A DNA stretch of 64,000 nt from Comamonadaceae bacterium (GTDB lineage Bacteria > Pseudomonadota > Gammaproteobacteria > Burkholderiales > Burkholderiaceae_C). Positions 9,037 to 18,472 of this stretch are shown here, piece after piece. A program made the translations under genes and the position numbers. The stretch covers positions 31,455 to 95,454 of the forward strand of contig CANBVJ010000005.1 of assembly GCA_947372865.1 (NCBI GenBank). The letters run 5' to 3'. Numbering within the stretch: the first letter of the stretch is position 1; each line of letters begins with the position of its first letter. Below the pieces are notes generated by a model. The model saw only the letters and a list, made by a program, of their open reading frames with translations, had not been told where the DNA came from and did not search any database.

Positions 9037-9843
9037 CCCAAACTCCGCGCCCATCTCCCGCGCCCGCGCTTGCGCTGCCTGCATGGCGGCAATAAAGGCC
9101 GGTTTGATGCCGCTGGCTTCCATGGCGCTGAGCGCGGCGTAGGTGGTGCCGCCTTTGCTGGTCACGCGCTGGCGCAGCACTTCGGGCGGCTCGGGGGAGG
9201 CTTTGGCCAGTTCGCCTGCGCCAATAAAGGTGGCTACCGCCAGTTGGTAGGCCTGGGCGGCGTCCAGCCCCATGCCCATGCCGGCCTCACGCATGGCTTC
9301 CATGAAATAAAACATATAGGCTGGGCCCGAGCCTGAGAGCGCGGTCACCGCGTCAATCTGCGCCTCGGCGCCCACCCACATTACCTCGCCGGTGCTGCCC
9401 AGCACTTGGTTTACCAGCGCCTTGTCAGCCTCGGTGACGGCGGCGCGGGCAAACAGGGCGGTAATGCCTTTGCCGATGAGCGCCGGGGTGTTGGGCATGG
9501 CGCGCACCACGCGTTCGCTGCCAAGCCACTGCGCAATCGTGTCGCTGCGGATGCCTGCGGCCACGCTCAGGTGCAAGGCAGCGCGGGTGTGGGCTTGCGC
9601 TTGGGCAGCGGCGTCTTTGAAGGTTTGGGGCTTGACGGCCCAGACCACCAGGTCGGCGCGGGCCAAAAAGGCACCGGCGTGGGCCTGGGCGGCGATGCCA
9701 AATTCGCTTTGCAGTTTGGCGCGCGCTTCGTCAAAGGGCTCGACCACGTCAATCTGTGGCGCTGGCCAGCCTTGCTTGAGCAGGCCGCCGATGATGGCGC
9801 TGGCCATATTGCCGCCGCCGATGAATGCGATGCGTTGTTGCAT
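9028..9843 (-). CDS. proC: Pyrroline-5-carboxylate reductase
   Basis: Last step of proline synthesis: NAD(P)H reduction of 1-pyrroline-5-carboxylate. The 271-residue chain (usual 265-275) begins with the Rossmann fold IAFIGGGNMASAIIGGLLKQGW, continues with VVRAMPNTPALIGKGITALFA, and carries the signature LSGSGPAYMFYFMEAMREAGMGMGLDAAQAYQLA and the dimerisation segment VTSKGGTTYAALSAMEASGI. It lies between the converging LysR gene and glpK (64 nt gap on the upstream side) and is probably its own unit. Nothing unusual is seen. Confidence 0.97.
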   Translation of the reverse strand: MQQRIAFIGGGNMASAIIGGLLKQGWPAPQIDVVEPFDEARAKLQSEFGIAAQAHAGAFLARADLVVWAVKPQTFKDAAAQAQAHTRAALHLSVAAGIRSDTIAQWLGSERVVRAMPNTPALIGKGITALFARAAVTEADKALVNQVLGSTGEVMWVGAEAQIDAVTALSGSGPAYMFYFMEAMREAGMGMGLDAAQAYQLAVATFIGAGELAKASPEPPEVLRQRVTSKGGTTYAALSAMEASGIKPAFIAAMQAAQARAREMGAEFGAA

Positions 9844-9907
9844 GCTGGTGTTCTCTGAGAGTGGAAATGCGCCCAGAGTCTAACCATGCCCCTCCGGCGC
9901 TCAGAAC

Positions 9908-11401
9908 CTAAAGTGCCGTGGCCTGGCGCACCGCGTGTTCCCAGCGCTGCATTTTTTCCTGGGCTTGGGCTGCGCTGATGCGCGGCTCAAAGCGGCGCTC
10001 GGCTTTCCAGAGTTGGCTTAAAGCCTCGGTGCTGGGGTACAGGCCGCAAGACAGGCCAGCCAGGTAGGCGGCGCCCAGGGCGGTTGTCTCGGTCACCACC
10101 GGGCGCACCACCGCAATGCCCAGCAAATCGGCCTGGAAATGCATCAGCAAGTCGTTAATGCAGGCGCCGCCATCCACCCGCAGTTCGGTCACGGCCGCCG
10201 CCCCCGCCTGCTGTGCGTCGCGCGCCATGGCTTGCAGCAGGGCGGCGCTTTGGAAGGCAATGCTTTCCAGCGCCGCGCGCGCAATGTGGGCGGTGGTGCT
10301 GCCGCGCGTCAGGCCCGTGATGGTGCCGCGCGCCTCGGGGTTCCAGTAGGGCGCGCCCAGGCCGGTAAATGCCGGCACCAGCATCACGCCGCCGCTGTCG
10401 GGCACGGTCTCGGCCAGGGCCTGCACTTCTGCGCTGCTGCGGATGGCGCCCAGGCCGTCGCGCAGCCACTGCACCACGGCGCCGCCTACAAACACGCTGC
10501 CTTCCAGAGCAAATTCAGGGGTGGCACTGGCCTGCGCTGCGCTCGTGGTGATCAGGCCGTTGGTCGATGTGTGGAAGTTCTCGCCAGTGTGCATCAGCAT
10601 GAAGCAGCCGGTGCCATAGGTATTTTTGGCCATGCCCGCGCTAAAGCAGGCCTGGCCAAACAGCGCGCTTTGCTGGTCGCCGGCCACGCCGCCTATGGGC
10701 AGCGCGTGGCCCAGCAGCGCGGGCAGCACCTCGCCAAAGTGCGCGGCTGACGGCAGCACGCGCGGCATCATGTTGGGCGGAATGTCCAGGGCCTGCAGTA
10801 GTTCGGCGTCCCAGGTGTTGCTGTGCACGTTAAACAGCATCGTGCGCGCTGCGTTGCTCACGTCAGTGGCATGCACCGCGCCGCCCGTGAGCTGCCACAT
10901 CAGCCAGCTGTCCACCGTGCCAAAGGCCAGTTCGCCGTTGGCCGCCTGGGTGCGGGCGCCGGTCACGTGGTCCAAGATCCACTGCAGCTTGGTGCCCGAG
11001 AAATAGGCATCTACCAGCAGGCCGGTTTTTTGCCGGATGGTGGGCGCCAGACCGCGCTCGCGCAGGGCTACGCAACTCGGTTCGGCGCGCCGGTCTTGCC
11101 AGACGATGGCGTTGTAAATCGGCGCTCCGGTGGCGCGGTTCCACACCACCGTGGTTTCGCGCTGGTTGGTAATGCCCACCGCACGCACCTGGCGCGCGCT
11201 GATGCCGGCCTTTAGCAACACCTCACGCGCGGTGGCCAGCTGGGTGCGCCAGATTTCCAGCGGGTCGTGTTCCACCCAGCCGGGGTGCGGGTAGATCTGG
11301 GTGATCTCTTGTTGGGCCATGGCAACAAGGGCGCCGTCGGCGTCAAACACGATGCTGCGGGAGCTGGAGGTGCCTTGGTCAAGGGCGAGCAGGTAGGTCA
11401 T
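9908..11401 (-). CDS. glpK: Glycerol kinase
   Basis: ATP-dependent phosphorylation of glycerol to sn-glycerol 3-phosphate in the cytoplasm; a FGGY-family kinase of 497 residues (E. coli 502). Visible motifs: N-terminal phosphate loop [44 protein letters not shown] with the glycerol-binding Arg/Glu, [31 protein letters not shown], and the second FGGY signature region [25 protein letters not shown]. It lies just downstream of the regulator gene glpR in the same direction (39 nt gap) and opposite the glycerol ABC importer, so uptake and trapping of glycerol are probably controlled together. Confidence 0.97.
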   Translation of the reverse strand: MTYLLALDQGTSSSRSIVFDADGALVAMAQQEITQIYPHPGWVEHDPLEIWRTQLATAREVLLKAGISARQVRAVGITNQRETTVVWNRATGAPIYNAIVWQDRRAEPSCVALRERGLAPTIRQKTGLLVDAYFSGTKLQWILDHVTGARTQAANGELAFGTVDSWLMWQLTGGAVHATDVSNAARTMLFNVHSNTWDAELLQALDIPPNMMPRVLPSAAHFGEVLPALLGHALPIGGVAGDQQSALFGQACFSAGMAKNTYGTGCFMLMHTGENFHTSTNGLITTSAAQASATPEFALEGSVFVGGAVVQWLRDGLGAIRSSAEVQALAETVPDSGGVMLVPAFTGLGAPYWNPEARGTITGLTRGSTTAHIARAALESIAFQSAALLQAMARDAQQAGAAAVTELRVDGGACINDLLMHFQADLLGIAVVRPVVTETTALGAAYLAGLSCGLYPSTEALSQLWKAERRFEPRISAAQAQEKMQRWEHAVRQATAL

Positions 11402-11440
11402 GGAAGGATTCAGTACAAGAAAAAAAGGGCGGGTTCGCGC

Positions 11441-12202
11441 TCAGGCCAGTTCAAACCGAACCTGGGCCTGGGCCATGAGTTCCATAAACGGGTCGGGCGG
11501 TACTGCGTCAGAAAACAGGCGGTCAATTTGTGAGAGTTGCGCCACTTCGACCATGGCCGGGCGGTTGAATTTGCTGCTGTCGGCGGCCAGCCACACCTCA
11601 CGGGCGTGAGAAATGATGGTTTGCGAGACCTTGACTTCGCGGTAGTCAAAGTCGCGCAGCGAACCGTCCGACTCAATGGCCGAAATGCCGATGAGCGCAA
11701 TGTCCACCTTGAACTGGCGGATGAAGTCCACTGCCGCCTCACCCACAATGCCCTGGTCGCGTCCGCGTACCACGCCGCCGACCACGATCACTTCGCAGTT
11801 CGGGTTGGCGCTCAGGATGCCGGCCACGTTCAGGTTGTTGGTGATGACGCGCAGCCCGGTGTGCTGCATCAGCGCGCGGGCAATGGCTTCGGTGGTGGTG
11901 CCAATGTTCAAAATCAGCGAGCAGCCGTGGGGCAGGGCGGCTGCCACGGCGCGGGCGATGCGGGCCTTGCCCTCGGCGTTCAGGATTTCGCGCTGCGGGT
12001 AGGCCATGTTCTCCACCGTGGAGCCCGGCACCCGCACGCCGCCGTGAAAGCGCGTGAGCAGCCCCTCGTCCGCTAGGCGCTGCACGTCGCGGCGCACGGT
12101 TTGCAGTGTCACGTCCAACTGGTCGGCGAGTTGCTCCACCGTGACCGATCCGGTGGCTTGCACTACCGAGAGAAGTTTGATTTGCCGGGGATTGGGGTTC
12201 AT
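11441..12202 (-). CDS. glpR: DeoR-family repressor, probable GlpR
   Basis: 253-residue DeoR-type regulator. The N-terminal helix-turn-helix is PRQIKLLSVVQATGSVTVEQLADQLDVTLQTVRRDVQRLADEGLLTRFHGGVRVP; the C-terminal sugar-phosphate sensor has LILNIGTTTEAIARAL and VVGGVVRGRDQGIVGEAAVDFIRQFKVDIALIGISAIESDGSLRDFDYREVKVSQTI. Location between glpK and the divergent glycerol importer, with CGAA-type repeats in the intergenic region, supports a glycerol-3-phosphate-responsive repressor acting in both directions. The ligand is inferred from context. Confidence 0.9.
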   Translation of the reverse strand: MNPNPRQIKLLSVVQATGSVTVEQLADQLDVTLQTVRRDVQRLADEGLLTRFHGGVRVPGSTVENMAYPQREILNAEGKARIARAVAAALPHGCSLILNIGTTTEAIARALMQHTGLRVITNNLNVAGILSANPNCEVIVVGGVVRGRDQGIVGEAAVDFIRQFKVDIALIGISAIESDGSLRDFDYREVKVSQTIISHAREVWLAADSSKFNRPAMVEVAQLSQIDRLFSDAVPPDPFMELMAQAQVRFELA

Positions 12203-12249
12203 GGATAAATTTTCGCAGGCTGCACAAAACGCGCCCCCTGACTCTAATT

Positions 12250-12328
12250 CGAACCGAAAGGAATAATTTCAGGGTAAACACCTAGATAAAACGAATAAAA
12301 GCGAACAATAATTCTCACAACCGAATAA
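12250..12328. promoter_or_regulatory. Phased CGAA repeats, candidate GlpR operator region
   Basis: The 166-nt gap between divergent glpR and the importer is A/T-rich. It holds CGAA elements at 12250, 12255, 12292, 12302 and 12322. The last three are CGAATAA, CGAACAA and CGAATAA spaced 10 and 20 bp apart, i.e. on one helix face. DeoR-family repressors often bind such repeated short half-sites; binding by this GlpR is inferred. Confidence 0.45.
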
Positions 12329-12368
12329 TTAGCGCGCCAAATCGGTGCAAACGACCCAAAGGTGTGAG

Positions 12369-13448
12369 ATGGAGTTAAGGCTTGAAGGTGTGGGTAAAAA
12401 GGTGGGGGCGCAGCAGTGGCTCTACGACCTGGATCTGGACGTGCGCCCGGGCGCCGTCACGGTACTGTTGGGTGCAACCCAGGCGGGCAAAACCAGCCTG
12501 ATGCGCGTGATGGCGGGCCTGGACGTGCCCACCAGCGGGCGCGTGCTGGTCGATGGCGTTGACGTGGTGGGCGTGCCAGTGCGCGAACGCAACGTAGCCA
12601 TGGTTTACCAGCAGTTCATTAACTATCCGTCTATGACGGTGTTTGACAACATCGCCTCGCCCCTCAAATTGCGTGGCGAAAAGAACATTGCGCAGCGCGT
12701 CACCGCGCTGGCTGAAAAGCTGCACATCGAGATGTTTTTGCAGCGCTACCCCGCCGAACTTTCCGGCGGCCAGCAGCAGCGCGTGGCGCTGGCCCGCGCC
12801 CTGGCCAAGGCCGCGCCGCTCATGCTGCTGGACGAGCCCCTGGTCAACCTGGACTACAAACTGCGCGAAGAACTGCGCGACGAGCTGACCGCGCTGTTTG
12901 CCACCGGGGACTCCACCGTCATCTACGCCACCACCGAACCCGGCGAGGCGCTTTTGCTGGGCGGTTACACCGCCGTGCTGGACGCGGGCGAACTGCTGCA
13001 GTACGGCCCCACCTCAGAGGTGTTTCACGCGCCGTGCTCGATTCGCGTGGCGCGCGCCTTTAGCGACCCGCCCATGAACCTGCTAGGCGCGCGCCGCACC
13101 GCCGCTGGCGTGCAGCTTGACCAAGGCCCGCTGCTGGACATGGCTTTGCCGTCCGCCGCCCAAAGCACCGGCGCCCTGACCCTTGGCATGCGCGCCAGTG
13201 CTTTGCACGCCAACGCGCAGCCGGGCGACGTGGCTTTGCCCGGCAAGGTCGAGTTGGCCGAGATCTCGGGCACTGACACTTTTGTGCATTTCCAGACCGC
13301 CATAGGCGAACTGGTGGCGCAGCTCACCGGCGTGCACCACTTTGACTTGGGCGCACCGGCTACCTTTTATTTCAGCCCCGCGCAGGTGCATGCGTTTGAC
13401 GCGCAGGGCCTGCTGCTGCAAGCCCCGGTGCGCGGCAAAGGACGTTGA
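12369..13448 (+). CDS. glpS: Glycerol ABC importer ATPase 1 (GlpS-like)
   Basis: MalK/CUT1-type ATPase, 359 residues, first gene of the rightward glycerol operon (compare GlpS of the rhizobial glpVPQST importer). Walker A is GATQAGKT, Q-loop VYQQF, signature ELSGGQQQR intact, Walker B LMLLDEP. The switch histidine is missing: the usual VTHD reads ATTE ([16 protein letters not shown]). A C-terminal TOBE-like regulatory domain follows (about 235-359). Its partner GlpT keeps the histidine but lost the signature. The start at MELRLEGV was chosen over the in-frame upstream start at 12345 because the domain begins there. The ATPase 2 gene follows after 1 nt. Confidence 0.92.
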   Translation: MELRLEGVGKKVGAQQWLYDLDLDVRPGAVTVLLGATQAGKTSLMRVMAGLDVPTSGRVLVDGVDVVGVPVRERNVAMVYQQFINYPSMTVFDNIASPLKLRGEKNIAQRVTALAEKLHIEMFLQRYPAELSGGQQQRVALARALAKAAPLMLLDEPLVNLDYKLREELRDELTALFATGDSTVIYATTEPGEALLLGGYTAVLDAGELLQYGPTSEVFHAPCSIRVARAFSDPPMNLLGARRTAAGVQLDQGPLLDMALPSAAQSTGALTLGMRASALHANAQPGDVALPGKVELAEISGTDTFVHFQTAIGELVAQLTGVHHFDLGAPATFYFSPAQVHAFDAQGLLLQAPVRGKGR

Positions 13449-13449
13449 T

Positions 13450-14526
13450 ATGGCACGCATCGAACTCGACCTGGCCCACGCTTACGGGCCCAACCCCCAG
13501 CAAGACAGCGACTACGCCTTGCTGCCACTGAAGATGACCTTTGACGACGGCGGCGCCTACGCGCTGCTCGGGCCCTCGGGCTGCGGCAAAACCACCTTGC
13601 TCAACATCATGTCCGGCCTGGTGATGCCCTCGCACGGTGGTGTCAAGTTTGACGGCCAAGACGTTACCCAGCGCAGCCCGCAGCAGCGCAATATTGCGCA
13701 GGTGTTCCAGTTCCCGGTGATTTACGACACCATGACGGTGGCCGAGAACCTGGCCTTTCCCCTGCGCAACCGCAAGATGCCTGCCGACCAGATCAAGCAG
13801 CGCGTGGGCGTGATTGCCGAGATGCTGGAAATGAGCGGACAGCTCAACCAGCGCGCTTCTAATTTGGCGGCAGACGCCAAGCAAAAAATCTCGCTCGGCC
13901 GCGGCCTGGTGCGCCCGGATGTGTCTGCCGTGCTGTTCGATGAGCCGCTCACCGTGATCGACCCGCACCTCAAATGGCAGCTGCGCCGCAAGCTCAAGCA
14001 GATTCACCACGAGCTCAAGCTCACGCTCATTTATGTAACCCACGACCAGGTCGAAGCGCTGACCTTTGCCGAGCAGGTGGTGGTGATGACGCGTGGGCGC
14101 GCCGTGCAAGTGGGCAGCGCCGCCGACCTGTTCGAGCGGCCCAGCCACACCTTTGTGGGCCACTTCATTGGCTCGCCCGGCATGAACTTTCTGGCCGGGC
14201 GCAGCAATGGCTCGGCTTTTGAGACGGCTGGTGCCACGCTGCCCCTGGCCGCAGGCGCCGAGCTGCCCAGCGGCGACTACAAGCTGGGCATACGGCCCGA
14301 ATACGTCACCCTGGCTAACGCAAACGCGCCCGGTGCGCTGCCCATGGAAGTGCGCCAGGTGCAAGACGTGGGCACGCACGTGATTTTGAGCGCGGTGCGC
14401 GAGGGCGCGCTGGTCAAAGCCCGCCTGGCGCCTGACAGCACGCAGCTCACCGTGGGCGACACCGCCTGGCTGCAGGTGATGGGCGCGCACACCTGCTTTT
14501 ATAAGAACGAGGAGATAGTGGCATGA
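13450..14526 (+). CDS. glpT: Glycerol ABC importer ATPase 2 (GlpT-like)
   Basis: Second MalK-like ATPase, 358 residues; the symbol follows the rhizobial glycerol ABC system and is not the E. coli glycerol-3-phosphate permease. Walker A is GPSGCGKT, Q-loop VFQFPVIY, Walker B SAVLFDEP and switch IYVTHDQVEA are all intact. The family signature LSGGQ is replaced by LAADAKQKISLGRGL, and the D-loop reads LTVIDPHLKW. A TOBE-like C-terminal domain follows. The ATG at 13450 begins MARIELDLAHAYG; it follows the glpS stop by 1 nt and overlaps glpP by 4 nt (ATGA). With GlpS it predicts one complete and one degenerate ATP site. Confidence 0.92.
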   Translation: MARIELDLAHAYGPNPQQDSDYALLPLKMTFDDGGAYALLGPSGCGKTTLLNIMSGLVMPSHGGVKFDGQDVTQRSPQQRNIAQVFQFPVIYDTMTVAENLAFPLRNRKMPADQIKQRVGVIAEMLEMSGQLNQRASNLAADAKQKISLGRGLVRPDVSAVLFDEPLTVIDPHLKWQLRRKLKQIHHELKLTLIYVTHDQVEALTFAEQVVVMTRGRAVQVGSAADLFERPSHTFVGHFIGSPGMNFLAGRSNGSAFETAGATLPLAAGAELPSGDYKLGIRPEYVTLANANAPGALPMEVRQVQDVGTHVILSAVREGALVKARLAPDSTQLTVGDTAWLQVMGAHTCFYKNEEIVA

Positions 14527-15416
14527 GCACTACGACCAAGCCTGTCAACCAGAAAGCCTGGTTCCTGATACTGCCCATGCTGCTGTGCGTGGCTTTTTCC
14601 GCCATCCTGCCGCTGATGGTGGTGGTGAACTACTCGGTGCAAGACATCATCTCGCCCGAGCGGCGCGTGTTTGTGGGCACCGAATGGTTTGCCGCCATCA
14701 TGCGCGACGAAGAACTGCACGGCGCCTTGCTGCGCCAGATTACCTATTCGTTTTCTGTGCTGGCGGTGGAGTTGCCCTTGGGCATTTTGCTGGCGCTGTC
14801 CATGCCGGCCAAGGGCTGGAAGTCATCCGCTGCGCTGGTGATTGTGTCGCTCTCGCTGCTGATTCCCTGGAACGTGGTGGGCACGATCTGGCAAATCTTT
14901 GGGCGTACCGACATTGGCCTGATGGGCGCGGCGCTGCAAGGCATGGGCATTGAATACAGCTACACCGGCAACGCGCTGCACGCCTGGCTTACGGTGCTGC
15001 TGATGGACGTGTGGCACTGGACGCCGCTAGTGGCCTTGCTGGGCTACGCCGGGCTGCGCTCCATTCCCGACGCCTATTACCAGGCCGCCAGCATTGACGG
15101 TGCCAGCAAGCTCGATGTGTTTTGGTACGTGCAACTGCCCAAGATGCGCGGCGTGCTGATGATTGCCGTGCTGCTGCGCTTTATGGATAGCTTCATGATT
15201 TACACCGAGCCCTTTGTGCTCACCGGGGGCGGGCCGGGCAATTCCACCACCTTCTTGTCGCAGTTCCTGACGCAAAAGGCGGTGGGCCAGTTTGACCTGG
15301 GTCCGGCAGCTGCCTTTTCGCTGATTTACTTTTTGATCATTTTGCTGATGTGCTTTGTCCTGTACAACTGGATGCAGCGCGTGGGTACTCAGGCCAAGGA
15401 GGCCGGCCATGAATAA
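14523..15416 (+). CDS. glpP: Glycerol ABC importer permease 1 (GlpP-like)
   Basis: Inner-membrane permease of the CUT1/MalF type, 297 residues with about six membrane segments: WFLILPMLLCVAFSAILPLMVVV first, LALSMPAKGW..ALVIVSLSLLIPW in the middle, FSLIYFLIILLMCFVLYNW last. The cytoplasmic EAA loop is AYYQAASIDGASKLDVFWYVQLPKM. The start codon overlaps the glpT stop (ATGA), and the end overlaps the next permease by 8 nt. The substrate is inferred from neighbouring glpK, glpR and glpD. Confidence 0.92.
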   Translation: MSTTTKPVNQKAWFLILPMLLCVAFSAILPLMVVVNYSVQDIISPERRVFVGTEWFAAIMRDEELHGALLRQITYSFSVLAVELPLGILLALSMPAKGWKSSAALVIVSLSLLIPWNVVGTIWQIFGRTDIGLMGAALQGMGIEYSYTGNALHAWLTVLLMDVWHWTPLVALLGYAGLRSIPDAYYQAASIDGASKLDVFWYVQLPKMRGVLMIAVLLRFMDSFMIYTEPFVLTGGGPGNSTTFLSQFLTQKAVGQFDLGPAAAFSLIYFLIILLMCFVLYNWMQRVGTQAKEAGHE

Positions 15417-16221
15417 GTCCAAATTCCAGAAGCGCTCGCTGTTCATGCTGGCGTACGTGGTGTTCGCCTTGTTGCCCATCTACTGGATGGTGAACATGTC
15501 GTTCAAGACCAACAACGAGATCGTGGCGGGTTTTAGCCTGTTTCCCACCCATTTCACTCTGGACAACTACAAGCTGATCCTCACCGACCCGGCCTGGTAT
15601 TCGGGCTACGTCAACAGCCTGATCTATGTCGGCATGAACACCGTCATGTCGCTCATTGTTGCGCTGCCTGCGGCCTATGCGTTTTCGCGCTACAGCTTTC
15701 TGGGCGACAAGCACGTGTTCTTCTGGCTGCTGACCAACCGCATGACGCCGCCGGCCGTGTTTTTGCTGCCTTTTTTTCAGCTCTACACCTCGGTCGGGCT
15801 GATGGACACGCACATTGCGGTGGCGCTGGTGCATTTGCTGTTCAACGTGCCACTGGCGGTCTGGATTTTGGAAGGCTTCATGAGCGGCATTCCACGCGAG
15901 ATTGACGAGACGGCCTATATCGACGGCTACACCTTCCCACGCTTCTTTCTGCGCATCTTCATTCCGCTCATCAAGGCCGGTGTGGGCGTGGCGGCATTCT
16001 TCTGCTTCATGTTCAGTTGGGTGGAGCTGCTGTTGGCGCGCACCCTGACCAGCGTGAACGCCAAGCCGATCACCGCCATCATGACGCGCACCGTGTCAGC
16101 CTCGGGCATGGACTGGGCGACGCTGGCTGCCGCTGGGGTATTGACGATCGTGCCAGGCGCGATCGTGATTTGGTTTGTCCGCAACTACATCGCAAAAGGC
16201 TTTGCGATGGGTCGCGTTTGA
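15409..16221 (+). CDS. glpQ: Glycerol ABC importer permease 2 (GlpQ-like)
   Basis: MalG-type permease of 270 residues. It has about six membrane segments (SLFMLAYVVFALLPIYWMV first) and the EAA motif EIDETAYIDGYTFPRFFLRIFIPLIKAG, and ends PGAIVIWFVRNYIAKGFAMGRV, typical of CUT1 permeases. The start at MNKSKFQKRS has GGAGGCC upstream and overlaps glpP by 8 nt; the ORF-track start 54 nt earlier lies inside glpP. It pairs with GlpP to form the membrane channel for the two ATPases. The symbol follows the rhizobial glycerol ABC system, not the glycerophosphodiesterase GlpQ. Confidence 0.92.
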   Translation: MNKSKFQKRSLFMLAYVVFALLPIYWMVNMSFKTNNEIVAGFSLFPTHFTLDNYKLILTDPAWYSGYVNSLIYVGMNTVMSLIVALPAAYAFSRYSFLGDKHVFFWLLTNRMTPPAVFLLPFFQLYTSVGLMDTHIAVALVHLLFNVPLAVWILEGFMSGIPREIDETAYIDGYTFPRFFLRIFIPLIKAGVGVAAFFCFMFSWVELLLARTLTSVNAKPITAIMTRTVSASGMDWATLAAAGVLTIVPGAIVIWFVRNYIAKGFAMGRV

Positions 16222-16233
16222 AAGGAACACGCA

Positions 16234-16542
16234 ATGTTTGAATGGATGGCCTGGACGCTGCCAGTGGCGGTGTTCTTTAGCTGCATCGCGTTGATGCTTA
16301 TTGGTATGACGGTGTGGGAGATCAAATCGCCCACGGTGATACGCAAGGGCTTCTTGCCCATCGAGACCACCCGGGGGGACCGCCTGTTTATCGGTCTGCT
16401 TAGTGCTGCCTATGTGAACCTGGCCTTTGTCGGTATCAGCGGGCACCTGATGGAATGGCTGGCGCTGGAGTCTGAGCCGTCCATCTGGATCAGTTTTGTG
16501 CTGTCCATGGGCGTGCTGGCGCTCATCATGCGCAAAGGCTAA
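16234..16542 (+). CDS. DUF2160-family small membrane protein of the glycerol importer operon
   Basis: 102-residue protein with three likely membrane segments: MAWTLPVAVFFSCIALMLIGMTVW, LFIGLLSAAYVNLAFVGISGHLM and a short C-terminal SIWISFVLSMGVLALIM. A conserved-looking polar loop, IKSPTVIRKGFLPIETTRGDR, lies between the first two. I recognise it as the DUF2160 family, which I recall mainly from glycerol/sugar ABC operons. It lies 12 nt after glpQ with a GAAAGGAA ribosome site, before the binding-protein gene. A structural or assembly role in the importer is inference; no function is established that I know of. Confidence 0.85.
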   Translation: MFEWMAWTLPVAVFFSCIALMLIGMTVWEIKSPTVIRKGFLPIETTRGDRLFIGLLSAAYVNLAFVGISGHLMEWLALESEPSIWISFVLSMGVLALIMRKG

Positions 16543-16627
16543 GAAGTTTTTCCATGTATCAGCCTGGTTCCCCTGGGGTTGCTGCATCTTCTTTAACAGG
16601 GGCCCATCAGACCGAGGAGATCAAAAA

Positions 16628-18358
<1,731 letters not shown>

Positions 18359-18373
18359 ATCGGCAAACGTACC

Positions 18374-18417
18374 GCGTCATTTGTGACGCAAGGGCGCGCG
18401 CCCTCAGGTGCGCGCCC
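18374..18417 (+). promoter_or_regulatory. Tandem hairpins between glpV and glpD
   Basis: GCGTCA-TTTG-TGACGC is followed by GGGCGCGC...GCGCGCCC with a 10-nt loop. There is no T-tract, so these look like transcript-stabilising or attenuating stem-loops that set binding protein and dehydrogenase at different levels, rather than full terminators. Confidence 0.55.
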
Positions 18418-18472
18418 GCCCCCCAATAAGCAATAAGTGCCAGCAGGCTTTGAAGGCCTCACAGGGGCGCTT

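Noticed and set aside
13450-14526. GlpT as the glycerol-3-phosphate antiporter
   Set aside because: The protein is a MalK-type ATPase, not a major-facilitator permease; the symbol follows the rhizobial glycerol ABC system.
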